Source of the DNA: Scolanthus callimorphus
Lineage: Eukaryota > Cnidaria > Anthozoa > Actiniaria > Edwardsiidae
Direction: 5' to 3'
DNA length: 64,000 nt
Assembly: GCA_033964015.1 (NCBI GenBank)
Contig: CM066912.1
Location: 20,881,073-20,945,072 of the forward strand
Numbering within the stretch: the first letter of the stretch is position 1; each line of letters starts with the position of its first letter. This document shows positions 44,729 through 59,300 of this stretch, piece by piece. A program made the translations under genes and the position numbers. The notes beneath the pieces are model-generated. The model did no database searches. It saw nothing but the letters and a program-made list of their open reading frames with translations, and was not told the origin of the DNA.

Positions 44729-47700
44729 AGCGGTTTTCAGGAAAACCGTCAACGGACTCGCCTCTTACTATGGATCTTTCACGCACACTACATTTTATAT
44801 GTTTTGTCCATAAGATCCAATCCAAAAAATGCGAGCATATGAACTTCTAGCAACCTAAGCCGTGCAGCCCAAACATCTGAGTCATCTTATCGGATATAGC
44901 CTGTCTATTCTTAATAGTAAAGGTTTCTAAAGAGACTCGCCTGGAAATGCTGCGCCTGCTGAAAATATGCAAAACGTTCGCTTTTTGTAAGCGCCGATTC
45001 AATGGTCTTAAAGTCCAATCGTGTTTCTCACAACAGGGCCACAACGAAAGCGTTTTATTAACGTCTATACCGTGGCCTTTGACTTAGTGAAACACCTTAA
45101 GACTTTGACTATGGACACCTTGAACTTACTGAAGGAAATGTTTCCTGAACCTGGACTGACACCGACACCGCGGCTCCGTGTTTGTTTTGGTTGAGAGGTC
45201 ATTCCTCTCGAGTTTGTTCCTGACGTCATACTTTCTCGCGCTTACAACCTATTCCGAACAATCTGAAAGCAATGCCACTTAGAATTCTTAGCAGTTCTAT
45301 TTACAAATGTAGCTAGTGGGCTGTCGGCAATATTTATAACATGTACTTGACTTAGACTTCGGTCTTAAACTCCACTAGCCCCTGTAACCCTTACGCTATT
45401 CGTAAACCTACATTTGAGCCAGGCAACCGGGCTTTTTTTACCAGTCCACCTTTTGCCAATAATAGAACTGTTAAACAGAATTCAACGTCTACTGGCAAAA
45501 TTTTCACACATTTGAGCAACTAAATCTCTCCGTCTATTTGCATTTTGTGAAACATCACAAATGACAAGACGCGGGAACTAACAATAGCTCTTTGTTGTGT
45601 GTTCTGATTGGATAAACCAATCAGCTGCCAGTAACTTCCAAGTCGCTCATGCGCAATGAGTTGCTTTCGACTTGCATATATATGCTGTTGTTTGTCTCCG
45701 ACTAGCGAGATTGTCCCCTACTGCTTGTGAATACGAGCGCACCGACGATCTCAGACTTAGCTATACGGAACTGACGAAGGTACCCTTTTCAGGATACCGA
45801 AACCGGTCTTCCAAATACTTTAGCTATCTAAGAGCGGTTTTCAGGAAAACCGTCAACGGACTCGCCTCTTACTATGGATCTTTCACGCACACTACATTTT
45901 ATATGTTTTGTCCATAAGATCCAATCCAAAAAATGCGAGCATATGAACTTCTAGCAACCTAAGCCGTGCAGCCCAAACATCTGAGTCATCTTATCGGATA
46001 TAGCCTGTCTATTCTTAATAGTAAAGGTTTCTAAAGAGACTCGCCTGGAAATGCTGCGCCTGCTGAAAATATGCAAAACGTTCGCTTTTTGTAAGCGCCG
46101 ATTCAATGGTCTTAAAGTCCAATCGTGTTTCTCACAACAGGGCCACAACGAAAGCGTTTTATTAACGTCTATACCGTGGCCTTTGACTTAGTGAAACACC
46201 TTAAGACTTTGACTATGGACACCTTGAACTTACTGAAGGAAATGTTTCCTGAACCTGGACTGACACCGACACCGCGGCTCCGTGTTTGTTTTGGTTGAGA
46301 GGTCATTCCTCTCGAGTTTGTTCCTGACGTCATACTTTCTCGCGCTTACAACCTATTCCGAACAATCTGAAAGCAATGCCACTTAGAATTCTTAGCAGTT
46401 CTATTTACAAATGTAGCTAGTGGGCTGTCGGCAATATTTATAACATGTACTTGACTTAGACTTCGGTCTTAAACTCCACTAGCCCCTGTAACCCTTACGC
46501 TATTCGTAAACCTACATTTGAGCCAGGCAACCGGGCTTTTTTTACCAGTCCACCTTTTGCCAATAATAGAACTGTTAAACAGAATTCAACGTCTACTGGC
46601 AAAATTTTCACACATTTGAGCAACTAAATCTCTCCGTCTATTTGCATTTTGTGAAACATCACAAATGACAAGACGCGGGAACTAACAATAGCTCTTTGTT
46701 GTGTGTTCTGATTGGATAAACCAATCAGCTGCCAGTAACTTCCAAGTCGCTCATGCGCAATGAGTTGCTTTCGACTTGCATATATATGCTGTTGTTTGTC
46801 TCCGACTAGCGAGATTGTCCCCTACTGCTTGTGAATACGAGCGCACCGACGATCTCAGACTTAGCTATACGGAACTGACGAAGGTACCCTTTTCAGGATA
46901 CCGAAACCGGTCTTCCAAATACTTTAGCTATCTAAGAGCGGTTTTCAGGAAAACCGTCAACGGACTCGCCTCTTACTATGGATCTTTCACGCACACTACA
47001 TTTTATATGTTTTGTCCATAAGATCCAATCCAAAAAATGCGAGCATATGAACTTCTAGCAACCTAAGCCGTGCAGCCCAACATCTGAGTCATCTTATCGG
47101 ATATAGCCTGTCTATTCTTAATAGTAAAGGTTTCTAAAGAGACTCGCCTGGAAATGCTGCGCCTGCTGAAAATATGCAAAACGTTCGCTTTTTGTAAGCG
47201 CCGATTCAATGGTCTTAAAGTCCAATCGTGTTTCTCACAACAGGGCCACAACGAAAGCGTTTTATTAACGTCTATACCGTGGCCTTTGACTTAGTGAAAC
47301 ACCTTAAGACTTTGACTATGGACACCTTGAACTTACTGAAGGAAATGTTTCCTGAACCTGGACTGACACCGACACCGCGGCTCCGTGTTTGTTTTGGTTG
47401 AGAGGTCATTCCTCTCGAGTTTGTTCCTGACGTCATACTTTCTCGCGCTTACAACCTATTCCGAACAATCTGAAAGCAATGCCACTTAGAATTCTTAGCA
47501 GTTCTATTTACAAATGTAGCTAGTGGGCTGTCGGCAATATTTATAACATGTACTTGACTTAGACTTCGGTCTTAAACTCCACTAGCCCCTGTAACCCTTA
47601 CGCTATTCGTAAACCTACATTTGAGCCAGGCAACCGGGCTTTTTTTACCAGTCCACCTTTTGCCAATAATAGAACTGTTAAACAGAATTCAACGTCTACT

Positions 47701-50700
47701 GGCAAAATTTTCACACATTTGAGCAACTAAATCTCTCCGTCTATTTGCATTTTGTGAAACATCACAAATGACAAGACGCGGGAACTAACAATAGCTCTTT
47801 GTTGTGTGTTCTGATTGGATAAACCAATCAGCTGCCAGTAACTTCCAAGTCGCTCATGCGCAATGAGTTGCTTTCGACTTGCATATATATGCTGTTGTTT
47901 GTCTCCGACTAGCGAGATTGTCCCCTACTGCTTGTGAATACGAGCGCACCGACGATCTCAGACTTAGCTATACGGAACTGACGAAGGTACCCTTTTCAGG
48001 ATACCGAAACCGGTCTTCCAATACTTTAGCTATCTAAGAGCGGTTTTCAGGAAAACCGTCAACGGACTCGCCTCTTACTATGGATCTTTCACGCACACTA
48101 CATTTTATATGTTTTGTCCATAAGATCCAATCCAAAAAATGCGAGCATATGAACTTCTAGCAACCTAAGCCGTGCAGCCCAAACATCTGAGTCATCTTAT
48201 CGGATATAGCCTGTCTATTCTTAATAGTAAAGGTTTCTAAAGAGACTCGCCTGGAAATGCTGCGCCTGCTGAAAATATGCAAAACGTTCGCTTTTTGTAA
48301 GCGCCGATTCAATGGTCTTAAAGTCCAATCGTGTTTCTCACAACAGGGCCACAACGAAAGCGTTTTATTAACGTCTATACCGTGGCCTTTGACTTAGTGA
48401 AACACCTTAAGACTTTGACTATGGACACCTTGAACTTACTGAAGGAAATGTTTCCTGAACCTGGACTGACACCGACACCGCGGCTCCGTGTTTGTTTTGG
48501 TTGAGAGGTCATTCCTCTCGAGTTTGTTCCTGACGTCATACTTTCTCGCGCTTACAACCTATTCCGAACAATCTGAAAGCAATGCCACTTAGAATTCTTA
48601 GCAGTTCTATTTACAAATGTAGCTAGTGGGCTGTCGGCAATATTTATAACATGTACTTGACTTAGACTTCGGTCTTAAACTCCACTAGCCCCTGTAACCC
48701 TTACGCTATTCGTAAACCTACATTTGAGCCAGGCAACCGGGCTTTTTTTACCAGTCCACCTTTTGCCAATAATAGAACTGTTAAACAGAATTCAACGTCT
48801 ACTGGCAAAATTTTCACACATTTGAGCAACTAAATCTCTCCGTCTATTTGCATTTTGTGAAACATCACAAATGACAAGACGCGGGAACTAACAATAGCTC
48901 TTTGTTGTGTGTTCTGATTGGATAAACCAATCAGCTGCCAGTAACTTCCAAGTCGCTCATGCGCAATGAGTTGCTTTCGACTTGCATATATATGCTGTTG
49001 TTTGTCTCCGACTAGCGAGATTGTCCCCTACTGCTTGTGAATACGAGCGCACCGACGATCTCAGACTTAGCTATACGGAACTGACGAAGGTACCCTTTTC
49101 AGGATACCGAAACCGGTCTTCCAAATACTTTAGCTATCTAAGAGCGGTTTTCAGGAAAACCGTCAACGGACTCGCCTCTTACTATGGATCTTTCACGCAC
49201 ACTACATTTTATATGTTTTGTCCATAAGATCCAATCCAAAAAATGCGAGCATATGAACTTCTAGCAACCTAAGCCGTGCAGCCCAAACATCTGAGTCATC
49301 TTATCGGATATAGCCTGTCTATTCTTAATAGTAAAGGTTTCTAAAGAGACTCGCCTGGAAATGCTGCGCCTGCTGAAAATATGCAAAACGTTCGCTTTTT
49401 GTAAGCGCCGATTCAATGGTCTTAAAGTCCAATCGTGTTTCTCACAACAGGGCCACAACGAAAGCGTTTTATTAACGTCTATACCGTGGCCTTTGACTTA
49501 GTGAAACACCTTAAGACTTTGACTATGGACACCTTGAACTTACTGAAGGAAATGTTTCCTGAACCTGGACTGACACCGACACCGCGGCTCCGTGTTTGTT
49601 TTGGTTGAGAGGTCATTCCTCTCGAGTTTGTTCCTGACGTCATACTTTCTCGCGCTTACAACCTATTCCGAACAATCTGAAAGCAATGCCACTTAGAATT
49701 CTTAGCAGTTCTATTTACAAATGTAGCTAGTGGGCTGTCGGCAATATTTATAACATGTACTTGACTTAGACTTCGGTCTTAAACTCCACTAGCCCCTGTA
49801 ACCCTTACGCTATTCGTAAACCTACATTTGAGCCAGGCAACCGGGCTTTTTTTTACCAGTCCACCTTTTGCCAATAATAGAACTGTTAAACAGAATTCAA
49901 CGTCTACTGGCAAAATTTTCACACATTTGAGCAACTAAATCTCTCCGTCTATTTGCATTTTGTGAAACATCACAAATGACAAGACGCGGGAACTAACAAT
50001 AGCTCTTTGTTGTGTGTTCTGATTGGATAAACCAATCAGCTGCCAGTAACTTCCAAGTCGCTCATGCGCAATGAGTTGCTTTCGACTTGCATATATATGC
50101 TGTTGTTTGTCTCCGACTAGCGAGATTGTCCCCTACTGCTTGTGAATACGAGCGCACCGACGATCTCAGACTTAGCTATACGGAACTGACGAAGGTACCC
50201 TTTTCAGGATACCGAAACCGGTCTTCCAAATACTTTAGCTATCTAAGAGCGGTTTTCAGGAAAACCGTCAACGGACTCGCCTCTTACTATGGATCTTTCA
50301 CGCACACTACATTTTATATGTTTTGTCCATAAGATCCAATCCAAAAAATGCGAGCATATGAACTTCTAGCAACCTAAGCCGTGCAGCCCAAACATCTGAG
50401 TCATCTTATCGGATATAGCCTGTCTATTCTTAATAGTAAAGGTTTCTAAAGAGACTCGCCTGGAAATGCTGCGCCTGCTGAAAATATGCAAAACGTTCGC
50501 TTTTTGTAAGCGCCGATTCAATGGTCTTAAAGTCCAATCGTGTTTCTCACAACAGGGCCACAACGAAAGCGTTTTATTAACGTCTATACCGTGGCCTTTG
50601 ACTTAGTGAAACACCTTAAGACTTTGACTATGGACACCTTGAACTTACTGAAGGAAATGTTTCCTGAACCTGGACTGACACCGACACCGCGGCTCCGTGT

Positions 50701-53700
50701 TTGTTTTGGTTGAGAGGTCATTCCTCTCGAGTTTGTTCCTGACGTCATACTTTCTCGCGCTTACAACCTATTCCGAACAATCTGAAAGCAATGCCACTTA
50801 GAATTCTTAGCAGTTCTATTTACAAATGTAGCTAGTGGGCTGTCGGCAATATTTATAACATGTACTTGACTTAGACTTCGGTCTTAAACTCCACTAGCCC
50901 CTGTAACCCTTACGCTATTCGTAAACCTACATTTGAGCCAGGCAACCGGGCTTTTTTTACCAGTCCACCTTTTGCCAATAATAGAACTGTTAAACAGAAT
51001 TCAACGTCTACTGGCAAAATTTTCACACATTTGAGCAACTAAATCTCTCCGTCTATTTGCATTTTGTGAAACATCACAAATGACAAGACGCGGGAACTAA
51101 CAATAGCTCTTTGTTGTGTGTTCTGATTGGATAAACCAATCAGCTGCCAGTAACTTCCAAGTCGCTCATGCGCAATGAGTTGCTTTCGACTTGCATATAT
51201 ATGCTGTTGTTTGTCTCCGACTAGCGAGATTGTCCCCTACTGCTTGTGAATACGAGCGCACCGACGATCTCAGACTTAGCTATACGGAACTGACGAAGGT
51301 ACCCTTTTCAGGATACCGAAACCGGTCTTCCAAATACTTTAGCTATCTAAGAGCGGTTTTCAGGAAAACCGTCAACGGACTCGCCTCTTACTATGGATCT
51401 TTCACGCACACTACATTTTATATGTTTTGTCCATAAGATCCAATCCAAAAAATGCGAGCATATGAACTTCTAGCAACCTAAGCCGTGCAGCCCAAACATC
51501 TGAGTCATCTTATCGGATATAGCCTGTCTATTCTTAATAGTAAAGGTTTCTAAAGAGACTCGCCTGGAAATGCTGCGCCTGCTGAAAATATGCAAAACGT
51601 TCGCTTTTTGTAAGCGCCGATTCAATGGTCTTAAAGTCCAATCGTGTTTCTCACAACAGGGCCACAACGAAAGCGTTTTATTAACGTCTATACCGTGGCC
51701 TTTGACTTAGTGAAACACCTTAAGACTTTGACTATGGACACCTTGAACTTACTGAAGGAAATGTTTCCTGAACCTGGACTGACACCGACACCGCGGCTCC
51801 GTGTTTGTTTTGGTTGAGAGGTCATTCCTCTCGAGTTTGTTCCTGACGTCATACTTTCTCGCGCTTACAACCTATTCCGAACAATCTGAAAGCAATGCCA
51901 CTTAGAATTCTTAGCAGTTCTATTTACAAATGTAGCTAGTGGGCTGTCGGCAATATTTATAACATGTACTTGACTTAGACTTCGGTCTTAAACTCCACTA
52001 GCCCCTGTAACCCTTACGCTATTCGTAAACCTACATTTGAGCCAGGCAACCGGGCTTTTTTTACCAGTCCACCTTTTGCCAATAATAGAACTGTTAAACA
52101 GAATTCAACGTCTACTGGCAAAATTTTCACACATTTGAGCAACTAAATCTCTCCGTCTATTTGCATTTTGTGAAACATCACAAATGACAAGACGCGGGAA
52201 CTAACAATAGCTCTTTGTTGTGTGTTCTGATTGGATAAACCAATCAGCTGCCAGTAACTTCCAAGTCGCTCATGCGCAATGAGTTGCTTTCGACTTGCAT
52301 ATATATGCTGTTGTTTGTCTCCGACTAGCGAGATTGTCCCCTACTGCTTGTGAATACGAGCGCACCGACGATCTCAGACTTAGCTATACGGAACTGACGA
52401 AGGTACCCTTTTCAGGATACCGAAACCGGTCTTCCAAATACTTTAGCTATCTAAGAGCGGTTTTCAGGAAAACCGTCAACGGACTCGCCTCTTACTATGG
52501 ATCTTTCACGCACACTACATTTTATATGTTTTGTCCATAAGATCCAATCCAAAAAATGCGAGCATATGAACTTCTAGCAACCTAAGCCGTGCAGCCCAAA
52601 CATCTGAGTCATCTTATCGGATATAGCCTGTCTATTCTTAATAGTAAAGGTTTCTAAAGAGACTCGCCTGGAAATGCTGCGCCTGCTGAAAATATGCAAA
52701 ACGTTCGCTTTTTGTAAGCGCCGATTCAATGGTCTTAAAGTCCAATCGTGTTTCTCACAACAGGGCCACAACGAAAGCGTTTTATTAACGTCTATACCGT
52801 GGCCTTTGACTTAGTGAAACACCTTAAGACTTTGACTATGGACACCTTGAACTTACTGAAGGAAATGTTTCCTGAACCTGGACTGACACCGACACCGCGG
52901 CTCCGTGTTTGTTTTGGTTGAGAGGTCATTCCTCTCGAGTTTGTTCCTGACGTCATACTTTCTCGCGCTTACAACCTATTCCGAACAATCTGAAAGCAAT
53001 GCCACTTAGAATTCTTAGCAGTTCTATTTACAAATGTAGCTAGTGGGCTGTCGGCAATATTTATAACATGTACTTGACTTAGACTTCGGTCTTAAACTCC
53101 ACTAGCCCCTGTAACCCTTACGCTATTCGTAAACCTACATTTGAGCCAGGCAACCGGGCTTTTTTTACCAGTCCACCTTTTGCCAATAATAGAACTGTTA
53201 AACAGAATTCAACGTCTACTGGCAAAATTTTCACACATTTGAGCAACTAAATCTCTCCGTCTATTTGCATTTTGTGAAACATCACAAATGACAAGACGCG
53301 GGAACTAACAATAGCTCTTTGTTGTGTGTTCTGATTGGATAAACCAATCAGCTGCCAGTAACTTCCAAGTCGCTCATGCGCAATGAGTTGCTTTCGACTT
53401 GCATATATATGCTGTTGTTTGTCTCCGACTAGCGAGATTGTCCCCTACTGCTTGTGAATACGAGCGCACCGACGATCTCAGACTTAGCTATACGGAACTG
53501 ACGAAGGTACCCTTTTCAGGATACCGAAACCGGTCTTCCAAATACTTTAGCTATCTAAGAGCGGTTTTCAGGAAAACCGTCAACGGACTCGCCTCTTACT
53601 ATGGATCTTTCACGCACACTACATTTTATATGTTTTGTCCATAAGATCCAATCCAAAAAATGCGAGCATATGAACTTCTAGCAACCTAAGCCGTGCAGCC

Positions 53701-56380
53701 CAAACATCTGAGTCATCTTATCGGATATAGCCTGTCTATTCTTAATAGTAAAGGTTTCTAAAGAGACTCGCCTGGAAATGCTGCGCCTGCTGAAAATATG
53801 CAAAACGTTCGCTTTTTGTAAGCGCCGATTCAATGGTCTTAAAGTCCAATCGTGTTTCTCACAACAGGGCCACAACGAAAGCGTTTTATTAACGTCTATA
53901 CCGTGGCCTTTGACTTAGTGAAACACCTTAAGACTTTGACTATGGACACCTTGAACTTACTGAAGGAAATGTTTCCTGAACCTGGACTGACACCGACACC
54001 GCGGCTCCGTGTTTGTTTTGGTTGAGAGGTCATTCCTCTCGAGTTTGTTCCTGACGTCATACTTTCTCGCGCTTACAACCTATTCCGAACAATCTGAAAG
54101 CAATGCCACTTAGAATTCTTAGCAGTTCTATTTACAAATGTAGCTAGTGGGCTGTCGGCAATATTTATAACATGTACTTGACTTAGACTTCGGTCTTAAA
54201 CTCCACTAGCCCCTGTAACCCTTACGCTATTCGTAAACCTACATTTGAGCCAGGCAACCGGGCTTTTTTTACCAGTCCACCTTTTGCCAATAATAGAACT
54301 GTTAAACAGAATTCAACGTCTACTGGCAAAATTTTCACACATTTGAGCAACTAAATCTCTCCGTCTATTTGCATTTTGTGAAACATCACAAATGACAAGA
54401 CGCGGGAACTAACAATAGCTCTTTGTTGTGTGTTCTGATTGGATAAACCAATCAGCTGCCAGTAACTTCCAAGTCGCTCATGCGCAATGAGTTGCTTTCG
54501 ACTTGCATATATATGCTGTTGTTTGTCTCCGACTAGCGAGATTGTCCCCTACTGCTTGTGAATACGAGCGCACCGACGATCTCAGACTTAGCTATACGGA
54601 ACTGACGAAGGTACCCTTTTCAGGATACCGAAACCGGTCTTCCAAATACTTTAGCTATCTAAGAGCGGTTTTCAGGAAAACCGTCAACGGACTCGCCTCT
54701 TACTATGGATCTTTCACGCACACTACATTTTATATGTTTTGTCCATAAGATCCAATCCAAAAAATGCGAGCATATGAACTTCTAGCAACCTAAGCCGTGC
54801 AGCCCAAACATCTGAGTCATCTTATCGGATATAGCCTGTCTATTCTTAATAGTAAAGGTTTCTAAAGAGACTCGCCTGGAAATGCTGCGCCTGCTGAAAA
54901 TATGCAAAACGTTCGCTTTTTGTAAGCGCCGATTCAATGGTCTTAAAGTCCAATCGTGTTTCTCACAACAGGGCCACAACGAAAGCGTTTTATTAACGTC
55001 TATACCGTGGCCTTTGACTTAGTGAAACACCTTAAGACTTTGACTATGGACACCTTGAACTTACTGAAGGAAATGTTTCCTGAACCTGGACTGACACCGA
55101 CACCGCGGCTCCGTGTTTGTTTTGGTTGAGAGGTCATTCCTCTCGAGTTTGTTCCTGACGTCATACTTTCTCGCGCTTACAACCTATTCCGAACAATCTG
55201 AAAGCAATGCCACTTAGAATTCTTAGCAGTTCTATTTACAAATGTAGCTAGTGGGCTGTCGGCAATATTTATAACATGTACTTGACTTAGACTTCGGTCT
55301 TAAACTCCACTAGCCCCTGTAACCCTTACGCTATTCGTAAACCTACATTTGAGCCAGGCAACCGGGCTTTTTTTACCAGTCCACCTTTTGCCAATAATAG
55401 AACTGTTAAACAGAATTCAACGTCTACTGGCAAAATTTTCACACATTTGAGCAACTAAATCTCTCCGTCTATTTGCATTTTGTGAAACATCACAAATGAC
55501 AAGACGCGGGAACTAACAATAGCTCTTTGTTGTGTGTTCTGATTGGATAAACCAATCAGCTGCCAGTAACTTCCAAGTCGCTCATGCGCAATGAGTTGCT
55601 TTCGACTTGCATATATATGCTGTTGTTTGTCTCCGACTAGCGAGATTGTCCCCTACTGCTTGTGAATACGAGCGCACCGACGATCTCAGACTTAGCTATA
55701 CGGAACTGACGAAGGTACCCTTTTCAGGATACCGAAACCGGTCTTCCAAATACTTTAGCTATCTAAGAGCGGTTTTCAGGAAAACCGTCAACGGACTCGC
55801 CTCTTACTATGGATCTTTCACGCACACTACATTTTATATGTTTTGTCCATAAGATCCAATCCAAAAATGCGAGCATATGAACTTCTAGCAACCTAAGCCG
55901 TGCAGCCCAAACATCTGAGTCATCTTATCGGATATAGCCTGTCTATTCTTAATAGTAAAGGTTTCTAAAGAGACTCGCCTGGAAATGCTGCGCCTGCTGA
56001 AAATATGCAAAACGTTCGCTTTTTGTAAGCGCCGATTCAATGGTCTTAAAGTCCAATCGTGTTTCTCACAACAGGGCCACAACGAAAGCGTTTTATTAAC
56101 GTCTATACCGTGGCCTTTGACTTAGTGAAACACCTTAAGACTTTGACTATGGACACCTTGAACTTACTGAAGGAAATGTTTCCTGAACCTGGACTGACAC
56201 CGACACCGCGGCTCCGTGTTTGTTTTGGTTGAGAGGTCATTCCTCTCGAGTTTGTTCCTGACGTCATACTTTCTCGCGCTTACAACCTATTCCGAACAAT
56301 CTGAAAGCAATGCCACTTAGAATTCTTAGCAGTTCTATTTACAAATGTAGCTAGTGGGCTGTCGGCAATATTTATAACAT

Positions 56381-59300
56381 GTGTCTGAACTCAAAAGGCA
56401 ACACGTCTTTTCTTATAGTTTAAAGGATAATTATTTATTCCATTTCGATAAAACTGGAAGTGCATGAGTTAGGGCGTGGGTCTACATGCGAATTTGCCCA
56501 TTGCACCATGGTCCATTTTCACACGAATGTACATGCGTGTATCTTGAACGCAACGCCCTCTGTTACTGATTTTATGTGATAATGAATTCCATCTTGGAAC
56601 TCTGGAAGTACATATCAGGGTGGTGTCCCGTATAGTAGAATTGTAGGGTATTGAATACTCTGTCACGATACAAAATTTCGTGTCCGAACTCAAAGACAAC
56701 ACGTCATTTTATCAGTTTAAAGGATAATTATTCCACTGCTATACAACTGGAAGTATACGTTATCGAGGGTGGGTCTACATCCAGAATTGCTCAGCATGGA
56801 CGCTCTATCATCCTGCCAAGTTTCATGCTTTTTCCATCAAAATGAACAATTTACTACTTTTCTGCACGATATTCCTGCACTATTCTTGAGATATTGATTT
56901 CTTTTGCTTCGATGACGTCATTCCGGACGAACGAACGAACGAACGCACAAACCGGAAGTCCATGACAGAATCGTTGGATGATGCATCATATACACTTTTT
57001 TTTTTGTTCCTTTTTTCTCCTGCATGTAGCTATGGGTTCGCTCGTGGGCGCCTTCGGCGCCCGCGGGAGCTCCGCTACTAACTCCGATCTCCCCAACGTT
57101 TGTACTGACAGGGTAGGAGGAGCGGAGAAACAAGAGATGACGCATTGGCCAGATCCTCACGTATACTTCCACCTCTCAATGACAAGCAACTCTGATCCCA
57201 GCTCGCTCAACAGGCACTATAATAGCGCAGAGATTACCGAGTTTGCGAGGCACGGCGTCCCAAATCATCGTGATGAGGTGTTTGACCTGCACCCGCTATC
57301 CCTTTTTCTATCCCTTTTTTTTCCTGAAAATCTCTTTCTTCCTTAAAATAAGTCCCCGTACTTCCGCTTTCAGATAACAGAAACGGCACAAGAAATTCAA
57401 TAAACAGGTGAAAATCGGAAATCGAAAGCGCAAAAAAGCCGAAAGCAGAATTGCCAGTTTTGATCACGGATTCAATCCGGGATCCAGGAGTAAGGGTTCC
57501 GGGATCCAGAGTTATGGGATGCGGGATCCAGAGTGAGGGATCCGATCCAGAGCATGGGATCCTGGACGGGATCAAAACTTATGAGGATCCCATTGCACGG
57601 ACCGAAACCTTCAGTATAAAATTGTGGCAGTTCATAGAACGAGGATGCCCTAGCTTGTTTAATAGTAATTTAAAATTCCAGATGTCGAGATGAGAAATAC
57701 GTATCGGGGATTTTCACGCCAAACACAAACTGCCTGCTGTTTACAGAGATGAGTAAGCGCAGCCACTCAAGAAAGGGGGAATCCCCTCACAAATTATTCA
57801 GAAACTAAGGTATTCAATACTAATAGATTCAAAACCTCCGTTGGACCGAAAGATATGCTCAGTGTTTTCCTCTCAGTGTTTTCGAAAACCCGTTTGTTTT
57901 CGTGTTGTAGTGTGTACGTCCTGCCCTCTAAACGAAAACTCCTAAAGTACTATAATATTCCACGAATGCCATTGATATATTTGTAGGTATAGGAATTAAC
58001 GAGCTTCTCTCAGACAGGAAGTCCTAGAATCCCCCGAATGGTCTCTGAAAAATCTACTGCTGCTCGCAGCTCGCGCAACGATGATTTTAGCGGTGCTCAC
58101 TTTGCTCGCGGAGTATTATTCGGTGCTCGTTTGCTCGCCAATAATGAACAATGATGGTTGGTGTGCTCGCAAAAAGTGATCCAAAAGAGTTTTCTAAGTG
58201 CTCGGGGCTAGCAGTTTCTTCAAAATGAAAACGCTCGGTCTCCCGCAAAAAAAAAGAAGACAGTGCTCGACAAGTTTGTTCCTCGCCAAGGACCATATTT
58301 GTGGGCCCTTAATTAAGATATTGGGTGAAGCCGGTTATGCCTACCTTTCAGTTGCGATGAGACGATCTTTGTATAATATCTTTGTCTCTGGATCCTCTTC
58401 CAAAAAACGAGTATTATTTCAGAGCTTTGGTCATACCAAATATTGAGATTTACACTGATGAAGGAAGGAAAAGTAGTTTCGAAACGTTTAACTTCCAGTA
58501 CCTTCGTACAGACTGTAGATTCTATTTAGACGGACGAAAATCAAGCCGCCGTCATGTGATGTTTTCAAGTTTCAAGGGAAATCCCCTGTAGATTCTGGTT
58601 GGATAGACGATATCACGCCACATTCATGTGATGTTTACAAAGTTTCGTTTTAATGAGGGAATCCCGTAATAAGATATTCAGCCAAGGTTTGAGTTTTACT
58701 ATAAACAAGACGCCTTAGATTGTTCGTGCGGAAACTCAAATAAGTCTCGGCCATATAATACACTCCATCAGGAACTGATATGTCTACAAGGAGCCCACGA
58801 GTTATATGGGAAAATAGATGCCATTCCACGTCTGTATGCTAGTCCGAAGGAGACAAAAAAAAAGCTCTCTTTTTTAATATTAAATTTGAAGACTTTCACA
58901 TCAAGGACCCTTTTAGTCGACCAAAATTGATTGATTTTGTGTCAAGTTGCACATTTTTACAAATCAAGAAGGGAGAATTACGCTTTCCATCACAATGCGA
59001 TACGATGATCTTTGGTATACTTTTAACACGTGTACACACATTTTAATATATAGATTTAGCCACTGGCTAAAAGCGGAGCTCCCGGTTACCTATTTTTATA
59101 AAAGGTGCGTTTACCTATCTTGTTGGGCCGTTGCTAGGGAAAATTATAAGTCTTGCAAAAGATTAATAATGTGACGTGTCGCGACATCACTTGCTACAGA
59201 AAACAATCTTGTTCTCCCAAGTTTACCCAAGTTTGGTCACCTAGCGATGTTGCCTTCCTGAGATATTCACTTTTCTAGTTTTGATGACGTCATGTCACGT

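Larger units (their letters stand above)
30007..56381. repeat. 26.4-kb array of 1104-bp hammerhead-bearing repeat units
   Basis: About 24 units of 1104 bp (1102-1105, apart from truncated ones). Forward unit starts ('catgttataa'): 30007, 31111, 32213, 33317, 34421, 35525, 36629, 37732 and a partial at 38836. The orientation flips at about 39391. Inverted unit boundaries ('ttataacatg'): 39690, 40794, 41896, 42868, a truncated junction at 43957, then 44236, 45340, 46444, 47547, 48650, 49754, 50859, 51963, 53067, 54171, 55275, ending 56378. Identity is very high. The recurring 65- and 81-codon open frames are not supported as genes. Each full unit has one hammerhead motif, one TGACGTCA site, a CCAAT hairpin and a TATA-like palindrome. 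Both outer ends of the array stop at the same unit position ('ttataa'), so the block as a whole is a giant inverted repeat. Confidence 0.97.
43958..56381 (+). repeat. array segment 3: about 11.3 inverted units (type A)
   Basis: Same subtype as segment 1 but reversed. Units are almost identical; differences are isolated homopolymer indels, such as 49849 and 55866. Hammerhead motifs at 44652-44728, 45756-45832, 46860-46936, 47963-48038, 49066-49142, 50171-50247, 51275-51351, 52379-52455, 53483-53559, 54587-54663 and 55691-55767. The segment ends at 'ttataacat', directly joined to the right 3.3-kb copy. Confidence 0.93.

Noticed and set aside
30007..56381. rRNA or other tandem gene cluster
   Set aside because: The unit shows no rRNA, 5S, snRNA, histone or tRNA sequence features that I can recognise. 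The only structured RNA signal is the hammerhead.
30007..56381. Complete Penelope-like element or LTR retrotransposon
   Set aside because: No reverse transcriptase, GIY-YIG nuclease, gag or integrase motif is present in the unit or its flanks, so only a non-autonomous relationship is possible.
56978..57346. 122-codon open frame in the right 3.3-kb copy
   Set aside because: The left copy breaks the frame with homopolymer differences, part of the frame is the GC hairpin module, and no domain is recognised.
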